This document shows positions 1 through 8,627 of a DNA stretch of 64,000 nucleotides, piece after piece. The translations under genes and the position numbers were made by a program. This DNA comes from Flexilinea flocculi. Lineage in GTDB: Bacteria; Chloroflexota; Anaerolineae; Anaerolineales; Anaerolineaceae. Positions within the stretch are counted from its first letter, which is position 1; every line of letters starts with the position of its first letter. Under the pieces are notes generated by a model, which saw only the letters and a list, made by a program, of their open reading frames with translations, did no database searches and was not told the origin of the DNA. The stretch is taken from the NCBI RefSeq assembly GCF_001192795.1, contig NZ_DF968181.1:983101-1047100 (forward strand), in the 5' to 3' direction.

Positions 1-213
1 TAAATTTTTCTCAATACTGCATGTATCGATATTTTTTTGAGAAATCTGTCCACCGTAATTTTGGTTAGCCATTACTAAAAAATTCCCTTTCGATAGATCC
101 CTGCAATTATCGATGGCAACTGCATTGCGATCCGTCATCAAATGCATCGCGCGTGGTTTGAAAAAGACAATAATACTGTCCTCAGGGGTGTTTTCCCGAA
201 TAAAGTTGAACAT
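1..213 (-). pseudogene. 3' part of a GT39-like membrane glycosyltransferase, 5' end missing
   Basis: The minus strand is open from 213 to the window edge and encodes a stretch including IRENTPEDSIIVFFKPR. This resembles the periplasmic C-terminal tail of Chloroflexota dolichyl-phosphate-mannose-type (GT39) membrane glycosyltransferases. A TGA lies just upstream in the same frame (about 220-222), so the several hundred residues of membrane domain that should precede this tail are absent. The only ATG at the edge of the open frame (213) has no ribosome site. A better-placed ATG behind GGAGG further upstream opens a different frame that soon stops. I infer a truncated relic. A short intact gene continuing to the left cannot be excluded because the 3' end is outside the window. 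Confidence 0.45.
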
Positions 214-496
214 CGATGTGAATCATAATTATTGTTCACCATAGGCTTTTCCTCCGGAGCTTATGTAACAATTGTTTTTGAATCACCGAATCCACTTCAG
301 AAGTATTTAATTTGATTCACATCTTCTTTGCTGAGGCAAAAAGGAGGAAAAATTGTTTCAGTGTATAATACAAATTATTCATATCGATTATCATGAATGA
401 TACTTTCTCATTGTGATGGGCTGCGAATTTATTAAATAGGGAAACCGTAAGATTGAACTATTTTCATTTTCTATTGACGAAAACAGAATTTGACGG
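214..496. other. Intergenic region without a recognisable gene
   Basis: No convincing coding frame was found. A TATAAT at 364-369 could be the -10 box of a promoter for the membrane protein that begins at 509, but no good -35 hexamer stands 16-18 bases upstream of it. Confidence 0.3.
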
Positions 497-508
497 ATGG
501 AGGCTCAA

Positions 509-1930
509 ATGAAAGAAAAGATCAAAAAGCTTGTTGTAACGAATCCCTTCTTGTCGGGAATCGTTGTCGGGATTATCTTCATCCTCCTCGTCATAGGCGT
601 ACAAAAATTGCTTTCCGGAGGATCCGCTGGTAGTTTTGACGAAGTCGAACAGATTATTCGCGAGGATTATCTTCGGCTGGCAATTCGAGACAATATCAAT
701 GATCCGGATGCTGCACGTGCGAACTGGCGATTTAATCAACTTGGAAAGGATGGAAGTTACCTTCTGGAACTTTTAAAGAAAGATCCGCTGACGGATCCGA
801 TGGCTTTGTTGAACTTTTCATCGATTGTAACGATTTCATCCGCCAAATCGATGGAGACAGTTTCTGAAACTGTCTCCTCGCCCACCGCGATACCGAAAAA
901 TGAGTCCGAAAAAAAGTCCGGTGGAATTCCCATCATCGGAATGATATTTTTTATACTTTTTGGACTAATTGTCCTTTGTCTGATTTTTTTATACAGCATT
1001 TCTGAAAATGGGAAAAAACTCTGGACAAAAATTCTTAATTTCCGGACGAAATATGATAAAGAACCGACATCCTGGGCAATCCGTGAAGATTCAAATTTTG
1101 ATATTGGCTCGATTATCAATCGATTCCCAGAAGAAACCGATTTATCATCCGAAGAAAATGAGATTTCCGATTTTCTTGATGAAACCGATTCAATGATTAC
1201 CGCTGAGTTCTCCAATCATCGTTTTAAAGAAATTACTGATGATGATGAAGAAACTGAAACAGACGTTCCTGAGAATGTGGTCTCGAATAAAGAACTGAAT
1301 ATCGAAGATCCTGAAACCAATGATGCTGAGATGGATGAAACGGATGAGATGGATGAAACAGAATCCGAAAATCAATCGGATGATGATGATTTGGCTGAGA
1401 TAAACGATGACAATGAGGAAGAAATGGAGGCTTCGGACACTATCCCGATTCCTGATCATCCAGAAACAGACATTTCAACACCGGAGAAAAATTTAAATGA
1501 ATCGCCGTTACTGATTCATTATCAGACTGTTTATAAACTTGGCGATGACCTTTTTGATGAAACCTTCTCGTTGGATGAACAAGATGATCGCTTCTTAGGA
1601 GAATGCGGGATCGGTATTGCGGAAACAATCAATAATACCGAGCCAAAAGCTGTGACTGCTTTTGAAATGTGGCTTTTTGATCGAGAAGATATTCACACTC
1701 CAACCCATTTTCTGCTCAGTGATTTTGCATATTCCAACGATGAAATTGTCTCGCGACTGAAGAATAAAGGCGGATTTGATAAGATTTCAGAGGGGAAAGA
1801 ATACCTCTTGGAATCTCAATCTCTGCAAATGACCGTTAAGATCAATGCAGTTGAATACGGTACGGAAAGCGCTGAGAAAAACAGTTATTTTACGAAAGTA
1901 TTGTTTGATGTTTGTGTAATAAAGAAATAA
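509..1930 (+). CDS. Bitopic or two-span membrane protein with long acidic linker, function unknown
   Basis: A 473-residue protein that I do not recognise. A hydrophobic segment near residues 15-35 follows a basic N terminus, and a second one lies near 142-163. Between them is a short soluble part. Residues about 210-330 are very rich in Asp and Glu with repeated DE/TD/MDET runs, a low-complexity acidic linker. The last 120 residues look like a compact folded domain. I chose the ATG at 509 because GGAGG at 501-505 sits five bases upstream; the ATG at 497 overlaps that ribosome site. The gene converges with greA across a shared hairpin terminator. Its arrangement resembles membrane-anchored cytoplasmic domain proteins conserved in Anaerolineae, but no function can be inferred. 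Confidence 0.75.
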   Translation: MKEKIKKLVVTNPFLSGIVVGIIFILLVIGVQKLLSGGSAGSFDEVEQIIREDYLRLAIRDNINDPDAARANWRFNQLGKDGSYLLELLKKDPLTDPMALLNFSSIVTISSAKSMETVSETVSSPTAIPKNESEKKSGGIPIIGMIFFILFGLIVLCLIFLYSISENGKKLWTKILNFRTKYDKEPTSWAIREDSNFDIGSIINRFPEETDLSSEENEISDFLDETDSMITAEFSNHRFKEITDDDEETETDVPENVVSNKELNIEDPETNDAEMDETDEMDETESENQSDDDDLAEINDDNEEEMEASDTIPIPDHPETDISTPEKNLNESPLLIHYQTVYKLGDDLFDETFSLDEQDDRFLGECGIGIAETINNTEPKAVTAFEMWLFDREDIHTPTHFLLSDFAYSNDEIVSRLKNKGGFDKISEGKEYLLESQSLQMTVKINAVEYGTESAEKNSYFTKVLFDVCVIKK

Positions 1931-2020
1931 AAAAAATTCCCGCTGTAATTCGTGCGATTCATTCTGAGCAACATTTTGAAAATATCGAATGTCATGCCGT
2001 TATACAGCGGGAATTTTTTT
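1930..2020. terminator. Bidirectional terminator with 18-bp stem and very large loop
   Basis: 1930-1947 and 2003-2020 are perfect reverse complements (core TTCCCGCTGTA), flanked by A-runs on the left and T-runs on the right, so either strand yields a stem followed by U residues. It separates the converging membrane-protein gene and greA. The loop is 55 bases, much longer than usual for an intrinsic terminator. Confidence 0.75.
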
Positions 2021-2025
2021 GCTTG

Positions 2026-2493
2026 TTATCGGATGCTGATAATCTTGAACTTGATTTGTCCGTTGGGTGTGTCTGCCGTTACGCAATCACCTTCGTGTTT
2101 TAAATACAGCGCAGAACCTATCGGGGATCGAAAGGAGATTTTTCCGTCAAACGGATCTGCTTCCTCCGAACCAACAATCATGTATTCCTCCGGTTCATAG
2201 GAACCTTCCTGGATGGTTACTATCGATCCGATATTGACGACGCCATGTTCGCGTTCCAGATTATCGATGATCTTCACATTGGCCAGCATGTTTTCAATTT
2301 CCAGAATTCTGCCTTCGACAAATGCCTGATCTTCTTTTGCCGAAGAATAATCCGCATTTTCAGATAAATCACCCTGTTCAATCGCCGTTCGCAGGCGTTT
2401 GGCAAGTTCTTCACGTTTTGGACCTTTTAAGTATGCTAATTCTTCTTTTAATTTCTCCGCACCTTCCGCGGTTAAATAGGTTGTATCTGACAT
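2026..2493 (-). CDS. greA: Transcription elongation factor GreA
   Basis: A 155-residue protein of standard GreA length. GreA inserts a coiled coil into the secondary channel of RNA polymerase and stimulates cleavage of backtracked transcripts. The N-terminal coiled coil runs to about residue 75. The acidic tip appears as DLSENADYSSAKEDQ, carrying the conserved Asp and Glu residues at about 42-45. The C-terminal FKBP-like domain includes SFRSPIGSALYLKHEGD, close to the family signature SPIGRALLGK. It lies 18 bases downstream of dgt on the same strand and is probably co-transcribed with it. The 3' side ends in the large hairpin terminator. Confidence 0.95.
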   Translation of the reverse strand: MSDTTYLTAEGAEKLKEELAYLKGPKREELAKRLRTAIEQGDLSENADYSSAKEDQAFVEGRILEIENMLANVKIIDNLEREHGVVNIGSIVTIQEGSYEPEEYMIVGSEEADPFDGKISFRSPIGSALYLKHEGDCVTADTPNGQIKFKIISIR

Positions 2494-2511
2494 TTTTCTG
2501 TTCTGTCTCCT

Positions 2512-3666
2512 TTATGGTAAGAGTGAGGGTTCAAAAAGTTTGTTGTATTGATCAATCGCATAACGGTCTGTCATTCCTGCGATATAATCACAAATCGCAG
2601 CTTCCCGACCTCTCTCCTCAATGTTTTTTTGTATATGGTTCGGCAGCAAACTCGGTTCTTTAAGAAATGCTTCAAACAAACGGGATATGATCATTTCAGC
2701 TTTCAGACTCATTCGAACTACACGATAATGACGATATAGTTTGTGAAATAAGAAATCCTTTAATTCCCGGTTTTGAGACAACCATAAGCTGCTGTTTACA
2801 ACGACATTGTATGGCAAACGCTGCAGGTCATCTACAGATTGTATTTTACTCGAAGAAATTTTTTCCTGAGCAGTATAAAATGCATCTGTGACTTCAAGAT
2901 TTGTCAGTTGTCTGATAAACCGGTGCCTGTCCAGATCAGATAATTGCGGACCGACCCAATGTAAGTCGTCTGCAATCAATTTCCAGATTAACAAATCCTG
3001 GCACATATCTGCTGTCAGCATGCCTGACCGTAAACCATCGTCAAGATCATGCGAACCGTAAGCAATTTCATCGGAGACATTTGCAATTTGGGCTTCAAGG
3101 TGTCCTCTTAGATCTGGACTGAATTCCTGCACATCCACGATGTCATATTCGGTTTCGTGTTTTGCAATTCCTTCCAATGTTTCGTAGCAAAGATTTAATC
3201 CATCAAAATCCGGATAACGTTTTTCAAGCAATGTCACGATTCGCATGGTGTGTCGGTTGTGATTGAATGAACCATGATCTGACATAATCTTTGCCAGAGT
3301 CGATTCACCGGCATGGCCAAACGGTGGATGCCCCATGTCATGGGCAAGACAAATTGCCTCCACGAGATCTTCATTTCCTCCGAGAGCTCGGGCGAGTGTT
3401 CTGCCGATCTGAACGACTTCCAATGTATGAGTCAGCCGCGTACGATAATAATCACCCTCATCATTGATAAAAACTTGTGTCTTATACTCAAGCCTTCGAA
3501 ACGCGGTAGTATGAATAATCCTGTCTTTATCACGCTGGAAACAGGATCGATAATCATGGTCAGCTTCAGGAAAACGACGTCCTTTGCTGTTGGAAGAATG
3601 GATCCCATAAGGAGCAATCCCAATTTCTTCTTTGCGGTAGGTGTTCATTGCTGAGGCGTAATTCAT
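2512..3666 (-). CDS. dgt: Deoxyguanosinetriphosphate triphosphohydrolase-like HD-domain protein
   Basis: A 384-residue HD-superfamily hydrolase. Enzymes of this family remove tripolyphosphate from dGTP or other dNTPs and help control nucleotide pools. The metal-binding residues are visible: His80 in RTRLTHTLEV, His109-Asp110 in AHDMGHPPFGHAGE, and a further Asp in the SDEIAYGSHDLDDG segment. The N-terminal RDRIIHTTAFRRLEYKTQVF-like stretch is typical of dGTPase-like proteins. The start at 3666 has AAAGGA seven bases upstream. It is first in a two-gene unit with greA. Substrate specificity (dGTP or general dNTP) cannot be read from the sequence. Confidence 0.9.
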   Translation of the reverse strand: MNYASAMNTYRKEEIGIAPYGIHSSNSKGRRFPEADHDYRSCFQRDKDRIIHTTAFRRLEYKTQVFINDEGDYYRTRLTHTLEVVQIGRTLARALGGNEDLVEAICLAHDMGHPPFGHAGESTLAKIMSDHGSFNHNRHTMRIVTLLEKRYPDFDGLNLCYETLEGIAKHETEYDIVDVQEFSPDLRGHLEAQIANVSDEIAYGSHDLDDGLRSGMLTADMCQDLLIWKLIADDLHWVGPQLSDLDRHRFIRQLTNLEVTDAFYTAQEKISSSKIQSVDDLQRLPYNVVVNSSLWLSQNRELKDFLFHKLYRHYRVVRMSLKAEMIISRLFEAFLKEPSLLPNHIQKNIEERGREAAICDYIAGMTDRYAIDQYNKLFEPSLLP

Positions 3667-3751
3667 AATTTCATCCTTTGTGCTCCCGAATAAACAGGAA
3701 TAAATGGAAATTCAATGAAAAATGAATTTCCAGATTAATAATGCAATAAGC

Positions 3752-3850
3752 CAGCGATTCGAAATAGGAGAGGAGTTTTTGGCTATTATTGTGATTTTAC
3801 ACAATGCGCAAAATCACAATAATAAAATTTTTCTCTTTTCCCGAAAATCA
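3752..3850. repeat. Palindromic intergenic element, copy 1
   Basis: A perfect 15-bp inverted repeat, 3784-3798 with 810-824 in the 3,000s (TATTATTGTGATTTT and its complement), encloses an 11-base loop, ACACAATGCGC. On the left, 3752-3770 carries the outer arm reading GCGATTCGAAATA, the reverse complement of TATTTCGAATCGC. On the right an A/T-rich stretch with TTTTTCTCTTTTC follows. It sits between the 3' end of the isopentenyl phosphate kinase gene and the start of dgt; 3667-3920 has no gene. Confidence 0.7.
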
Positions 3851-3920
3851 ACTCTAAATTTTGGATGGAAGACAATAAATGGATGAATTCGATTTCATAG
3901 TTCTATCAACAAAAAAAAAT

Positions 3921-4730
3921 TCATTCTTCTTTATTTGAATATAACAGGGTTCCGGGTATTTGATCAAGTAGCGCATTTCTTAAGTTCAGAGGTTTTTCAC
4001 CTGAAAAAATTAACGCCGAACGAATGATATCATTTTGAATTAGATTGGCCATTAAATGAACTTTCTCAGCCATTCCTCCGGTTACATCCGTAAAAAGCGA
4101 ACCTTTTAAAAATTCTTTTTTTTGATCAGGATAATTAGAAATTTCCAATTTGGAAATCAATTTTGTCCGATCAGGAAAATCCTCCCACAAACCCTCTTCC
4201 CATCCAGCCAATAAGACTCTGCCGGATTGTTTTATTTTCGCTGCCAGGAAAACGAAAAGATCTTCTGTCGACAGGATAGTTCCTCCGCGAATGATATCGA
4301 AAACAGTATCACCGTATACTACGGGAATCATGCCGTTTTTTAATGCGGCAATAATCGGAAAAATATCCCATTTTTCAGCAATGCCATTTTTCGCTTCAAC
4401 AGCGCTGAGCGGAGATATAGGAATACAGGGAAGACCGCATTCAAAAAAAATATCCATTACGATCTGATTCAAAGATTGCGCTTCATGATGGACTTCTGCG
4501 AACCCAAGCCATTCATCTTGAGAAAAAACGCCATCTCTTGTCTTGAATTTATGCGCCGGAATATGACCGAAAGATCCGGATCCGTGTCCGAGAATAATTT
4601 GAAGGTCAGGCCGTTCTTCCATTGCTTCGCGAATTTCCATTCCCAGACGTCTGATAGTAGCTTGTCTTGCATGACGGGCTTTATCTTTCTCAGTAATCAA
4701 CGATCCGCCAAGTTTCAGAAAAGTAATCAC
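3921..4730 (-). CDS. Isopentenyl phosphate kinase
   Basis: Phosphorylates isopentenyl phosphate to isopentenyl diphosphate with ATP, the last step of the alternative mevalonate pathway. It is an amino-acid-kinase fold protein of 269 residues from a GTG start at 4730. That start overlaps the mevalonate kinase stop by four bases and places the family's N-terminal KLGGS motif at residues 6-10. GHGSGSFGH at 48-56 matches the family's glycine-rich motif ending in the catalytic His, and PVVYGDTVFD is the usual central motif. The longer open frame upstream overlaps mevalonate kinase and is not needed. IPK is best known from archaea but is documented in some Chloroflexi. Coupling to mevalonate kinase strongly supports the assignment. 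Confidence 0.88.
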   Translation of the reverse strand: MITFLKLGGSLITEKDKARHARQATIRRLGMEIREAMEERPDLQIILGHGSGSFGHIPAHKFKTRDGVFSQDEWLGFAEVHHEAQSLNQIVMDIFFECGLPCIPISPLSAVEAKNGIAEKWDIFPIIAALKNGMIPVVYGDTVFDIIRGGTILSTEDLFVFLAAKIKQSGRVLLAGWEEGLWEDFPDRTKLISKLEISNYPDQKKEFLKGSLFTDVTGGMAEKVHLMANLIQNDIIRSALIFSGEKPLNLRNALLDQIPGTLLYSNKEE

Positions 4731-5641
4731 AATATGATTTTTGCTCCTATTTGTTTCAATGATTCTTTGATTCTGGCCATGTCGGATGGGTTTTCTGCCA
4801 GAGCGATAAAATTTCCGCCTCGGCCTGCGCCGGTCAATTTCGCTCCAAGAGCGCCGTTTTTTCTTGCAGTCTCTACTGCTAAATCCAATTCGTAACAAGA
4901 CACATCGATCTTTTTTAGTAATTCATGATTCTCATTCATTAACAGACCAATTTCGGATATATTGCCCTTCTCAATAGCCGGACGCGCTTTTTTTGCGATT
5001 TGTCCAATTTCTTTAAGATATCGTTGATTTTTTAAATAATTCGTTTTGACATCTTGCACTACTACCGAAGTAACACTCTGAATGCCGGTATCCGCTACGA
5101 TTAAGTTCAGTTTTGTGCCTAATTGAAGAATTTCGAACCCCATTTCTTTTTGAAAATAGACAGGTTTACCAAAACTGATGGTCGTATTATCCAAACCGGA
5201 TGGAGAACCATGATAGTATTTCTCAATCTCAAATGCAATTGCCGAAACTTCTGCATCATCGAAATCGCACTGGTATTCATCGAAAAATGCACGGATAACA
5301 GCGACAGAGCAGGCTGCACCGGATCCCAGACCGGATGCGATCGGTATGGTTGTTTCGATTTGAAGGGTTTTAGTGGGAAGTTCAGTTAAATGCAGCATGT
5401 CCTTCAATAAAATGATTAATTTTTTCAGTGGAAGGTTGACTGAAATTTCTGAGAAATCCGCATCCAAACCGATTAATGGAGAGCTGATATGGAATTCCTG
5501 CTTACGGTTAAGATTTTGGAGCTGGTGGAACGATGCAGTCGTTGTAATACCCCATAAAGGAATGGCAATTCCGGGTTCACCGTAAACAACAGCATGTTCT
5601 CCAAAAAGGATCGTTTTTGCAGGTGCGATACCTTTACCCAT
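4727..5641 (-). CDS. Mevalonate kinase
   Basis: A GHMP-family kinase of 304 residues that phosphorylates (R)-mevalonate at position 5. The N terminus APAKTILFGEHAVVYGEPG (residues 6-24) is diagnostic of mevalonate kinases. The ATP-binding loop PIASGLGSGAA spans residues 100-110, and the C-terminal GHMP motif KLTGAGRGG is near residue 270. It starts 16 bases after the UbiA gene stop and overlaps the IPK gene by four bases, so the three are one transcription unit. Isoprenoid units made here would feed polyprenyl carriers, the likely substrate of the neighbouring UbiA enzyme. No phosphomevalonate decarboxylase gene is in the window, so the rest of the pathway must be encoded elsewhere. Confidence 0.93.
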   Translation of the reverse strand: MGKGIAPAKTILFGEHAVVYGEPGIAIPLWGITTTASFHQLQNLNRKQEFHISSPLIGLDADFSEISVNLPLKKLIILLKDMLHLTELPTKTLQIETTIPIASGLGSGAACSVAVIRAFFDEYQCDFDDAEVSAIAFEIEKYYHGSPSGLDNTTISFGKPVYFQKEMGFEILQLGTKLNLIVADTGIQSVTSVVVQDVKTNYLKNQRYLKEIGQIAKKARPAIEKGNISEIGLLMNENHELLKKIDVSCYELDLAVETARKNGALGAKLTGAGRGGNFIALAENPSDMARIKESLKQIGAKIIL

Positions 5642-5657
5642 TTTTGATTATTTCCTT

Positions 5658-6527
5658 TTATAAGTACATTGCATAAATTACCGTCAGACCGTAAAGGAAA
5701 ATGGTTACTTGAAGCGGGCGATCAGAAAATAACACTTCCTCCGGCGCTCCTCCAGTGTGTTTAATTTGAATCAGATAATGATATCGAAATATGCCGTAGA
5801 TTACAAAAGGAATGGTTATCATCATTTGATAGTTTTCCGGGAGCGTTGGACCGGAAAAGGTATAAAGCGTATATCCGATAATGGTCACGCTGGAAACAAT
5901 CGTAATTAGTTGATCCAGAAGCGGCAAACTGTATCCATCTAAAACGGGTCGCGTCAGGTTTTCATGATCGGCGAGCATTGCCAGTTCAGCGCGGCGTTTT
6001 CCAAATCCAAGGTATAACGCCAGCATAAATGTAATGATATAAATCCATGGGGAAAAAATTTTTACAATGACGAGAGATGCCCCCGCAGCAACGCGTAAAA
6101 TGAAGAGAAGTCCGATGGTCATGACATCGATAATTGGAAGATGTTTGACAGCACGCGTATAGATGACATTAATCAGGATAATCGCACATAATATCAGGAA
6201 AAATTCCCTGTCCAAGATCCAGGCGCAAATCAGTGAGAATAAAATCAGCGCCGCTGCATAACCCCAGGCTTTTCGGATGGGAATTTCACCGGCAGCAATG
6301 GGACGAAATTTCTTTCGAGGATGAGCGCGATCTGATTCCACATCGTTAATATCGTTGAAAACATAAATTCCGCTGGAAATGATGCACAACAACAATAATC
6401 CTGCGAATGTTTTAAGAAGTGCGGGAAAATTGGTCAGCTGACCATCAAAAACCAGCGGCGCCAATATAAAACCATTTTTCGGCCATTGACGGATTCTGAG
6501 AGCTCGAATGTAAGGATTTTTTCTCAT
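5658..6527 (-). CDS. UbiA-family prenyltransferase, decaprenyl-phosphate phosphoribosyltransferase-like
   Basis: An integral membrane protein of 289 residues with about eight or nine hydrophobic spans. The first Asp-rich motif is NDINDVESDRAHPRKK (residues 58-73), and a second conserved region is YTRAVKHLPIIDVMTIG (about 124-140). The N-terminal RIRQWPKN and the DRAHPRKKFRPIAAG wording are typical of the branch that transfers phosphoribose to polyprenyl phosphate (DPPR synthase, as in mycobacterial arabinan synthesis) rather than ubiquinone or heme branches. It heads the operon with mevalonate kinase and IPK. The exact acceptor and donor are inferred from subfamily resemblance. Confidence 0.85.
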   Translation of the reverse strand: MRKNPYIRALRIRQWPKNGFILAPLVFDGQLTNFPALLKTFAGLLLLCIISSGIYVFNDINDVESDRAHPRKKFRPIAAGEIPIRKAWGYAAALILFSLICAWILDREFFLILCAIILINVIYTRAVKHLPIIDVMTIGLLFILRVAAGASLVIVKIFSPWIYIITFMLALYLGFGKRRAELAMLADHENLTRPVLDGYSLPLLDQLITIVSSVTIIGYTLYTFSGPTLPENYQMMITIPFVIYGIFRYHYLIQIKHTGGAPEEVLFSDRPLQVTIFLYGLTVIYAMYL

Positions 6528-6535
6528 AATTCTAT

Positions 6536-6566
6536 ATTATAATCTTTGGTGTTTAAATCTTATCAA
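6536..6566 (-). promoter_or_regulatory. Candidate promoter giving a leaderless mRNA for the isoprenoid operon
   Basis: On the minus strand a TATAAT (6541-6536) lies only eight bases before the ATG at 6527. TTGATA (6566-6561) stands 19 bases further upstream. Transcription from this -10 box would begin at or within a couple of bases of the start codon, and no Shine-Dalgarno sequence is visible. Confidence 0.55.
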
Positions 6567-6572
6567 ACAACA

Positions 6573-6700
6573 CGAATTCGAATTATGAGAAAGCTAACTT
6601 GATGTCTCGCGGATTTTTTTGAAGCGTAATAATAACGGAACAACACGTTTTCTCTTTTTTCTCAAAAGGCTTTTCCAAATTTCGAATTACTGATGGAAAT
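6573..6700. repeat. Degenerate copy of the palindromic intergenic element
   Basis: The outer arms are recognisable: CGAATTCGAATTATGAG on the left and CAAATTTCGAATTACTGATG at 6678-6697 on the right. Half-stem wording (AACAACACG, then TTTTCTCTTTTTTCTC) is present at about 6641-6664. No intact inner hairpin remains. It lies between the divergent UbiA and tlyA genes. Confidence 0.45.
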
Positions 6701-6705
6701 ATTGC

Positions 6706-7482
6706 ATGATTAAAAAAAGATTGGATATCCTGTTACAGGAAAAAGGACTTGTCGAAAGCCGATCACTCGCTCAGAAAATGATCATGGCAGGGCAAGTGCG
6801 GGTCAACGGAAATATGGTGATCAAACCCTCTTCCACATTCAGTGATGAGGATGTCTTTACAATTGATCATGGCCCTCAATTTGTATCTCGGGGCGGAGAA
6901 AAATTACTGGGGGCAATAGAAGCGTTTGGCTTGACCGATCTGAGCGGATTGGTTTGTGCAGATGTGGGCGCTTCAACTGGCGGATTTACCGATTGTCTTT
7001 TGCAGCATGGCGCGGAAAAAGTATATGCGATTGATGTCGGTTATGGCGTATTGCATTGGAAAATGCGGAATCATCCGAAGGTTATTTCAATGGAAAAGAC
7101 GAATGCAAGAGATGTCAACTTACTACCGGATCCAATCGATTTGGTTGTTGTCGATGCGTCCTTTATTTCTTTGAAAATTTTACTGCCTGTCATTCGAAAA
7201 TGGTATCAGGAAAAGACAGGATCGCTGATCACATTAATCAAACCGCAATTCGAGGCTGGGAAGGAAGAAGCTGCAAAGGGCGCAGGAGTTATCCGGGATA
7301 CTCAGGTGCATCAGAAAGTGCTGGCAGAAGTGTTATCCGCTGCAAATGACTTGAACTATGAAACAAAGGGTCTGATCAAATCACCGCTGATTGGCCCAAA
7401 GGGAAACGTAGAATTTCTGGCATGGTTTCAATATCCGGGCAAAGCCATGGATGTTGATTCATGGGTTCGGCAAGTAATATGA
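6706..7482 (+). CDS. tlyA: TlyA-family rRNA (cytidine-2'-O)-methyltransferase
   Basis: A 258-residue protein with an N-terminal S4 RNA-binding domain (RLDILLQEKGLVESRSLAQKM, residues 4-60) and a C-terminal FtsJ/RrmJ-like SAM methyltransferase. The SAM motif ADVGASTGGFTDCLLQHGA is near residues 84-102. VVVDASFISL and LIKPQFEAGKEE supply the expected Asp and Lys of the K-D-K-E set. TlyA methylates ribose 2'-O of cytidines in 16S and 23S rRNA in mycobacteria; family members have also been described as haemolysins. Length and domain order match the family. It is monocistronic here and divergent from the UbiA operon. Confidence 0.92.
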   Translation: MIKKRLDILLQEKGLVESRSLAQKMIMAGQVRVNGNMVIKPSSTFSDEDVFTIDHGPQFVSRGGEKLLGAIEAFGLTDLSGLVCADVGASTGGFTDCLLQHGAEKVYAIDVGYGVLHWKMRNHPKVISMEKTNARDVNLLPDPIDLVVVDASFISLKILLPVIRKWYQEKTGSLITLIKPQFEAGKEEAAKGAGVIRDTQVHQKVLAEVLSAANDLNYETKGLIKSPLIGPKGNVEFLAWFQYPGKAMDVDSWVRQVI

Positions 7483-7625
7483 TCTTGCTGTGATGAAACT
7501 GATGTACTTTCTTTATTCAATTGACTAGTCTATGGTTCATTTTTAAGGGAAAAACAAAAATAATTGATAATCGTGTATGGACGTCAATAAAAATTTTTGT
7601 TGAATATGAAGTGGAAGGTACCATA

Positions 7626-8312
7626 ATGATTACATTACCATTTGTTGGAGCAGGTGAGTTTTTTGAATTGATTGAGTATGCAAAAATTTCAGAAATGTGT
7701 ACTAGACCTTACTGTACCACTTGTGGTAATATGCCTTTTCGCAACCTTTGTGGGCAAATCATTGGATTGGATACAATGATACAAATTATTGACGCAGTTA
7801 ATGAGAATGAGTTGGCCAAACATCCAATTTTTGAATGGTATGATCCATTAATAATCATCACAGAAGGGGTATTTCCATTTCAAATTCCACGTGATAATCC
7901 TCTAATGGAGGCATATGAAAAACAAAAGAAGCACCGAGATGAAAAGCGCAGAGAAAATCTGCTAATTGAAGAAGAGCGAAAAGCAAAATCGCAGATTTTG
8001 CGTGAACAACGCGTTCTTGAAAAACAAAAAAAACTTGAATACAGAATTCTGGTTAGAGAAGAACGGGCTCGAAAAATTGCTGAGTTTGAAAAATTAGATT
8101 TACTTGGAAAATTATGCGCCATTATTAATGATGAGAAACATCAGCCAGATTATTATCCTATAAATTTTTCTGCTTTCAGCGATTTTGAACTCGCCTTACT
8201 TCCTTTGAACACATTAGAAAAAATATCAGAAAAATTTTCTGGATTTAAAAAAAGAGAATGGCAACACTTTAAAGAGCGAGTAATTGAAGCAATTCATAAA
8301 AATTATGAATAG
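7626..8312 (+). CDS. Hypothetical protein with Cys motif and charged coiled coil
   Basis: Not recognised. I chose the ATG at 7626 because GGAAGG stands seven bases upstream; the open frame extends upstream but without a ribosome site. The 228-residue product has CTRPYCTTCG at about residues 21-30 and a further Cys at about 36, a possible zinc-binding cluster. Residues about 95-165 are almost only Glu, Lys, Arg and Gln and should form a long coiled coil. A short C-terminal globular part ends in KKREWQHFKERV. Flanking DNA is AT-rich, which may hint at acquisition. Confidence 0.65.
   Translation: MITLPFVGAGEFFELIEYAKISEMCTRPYCTTCGNMPFRNLCGQIIGLDTMIQIIDAVNENELAKHPIFEWYDPLIIITEGVFPFQIPRDNPLMEAYEKQKKHRDEKRRENLLIEEERKAKSQILREQRVLEKQKKLEYRILVREERARKIAEFEKLDLLGKLCAIINDEKHQPDYYPINFSAFSDFELALLPLNTLEKISEKFSGFKKREWQHFKERVIEAIHKNYE

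Positions 8313-8627
<315 letters not shown>

Noticed and set aside
4731-4898. N-terminal extension of isopentenyl phosphate kinase
   Set aside because: It overlaps mevalonate kinase codons, is Arg/Lys-rich as expected for an off-frame reading, and precedes the true KLGGS start region.
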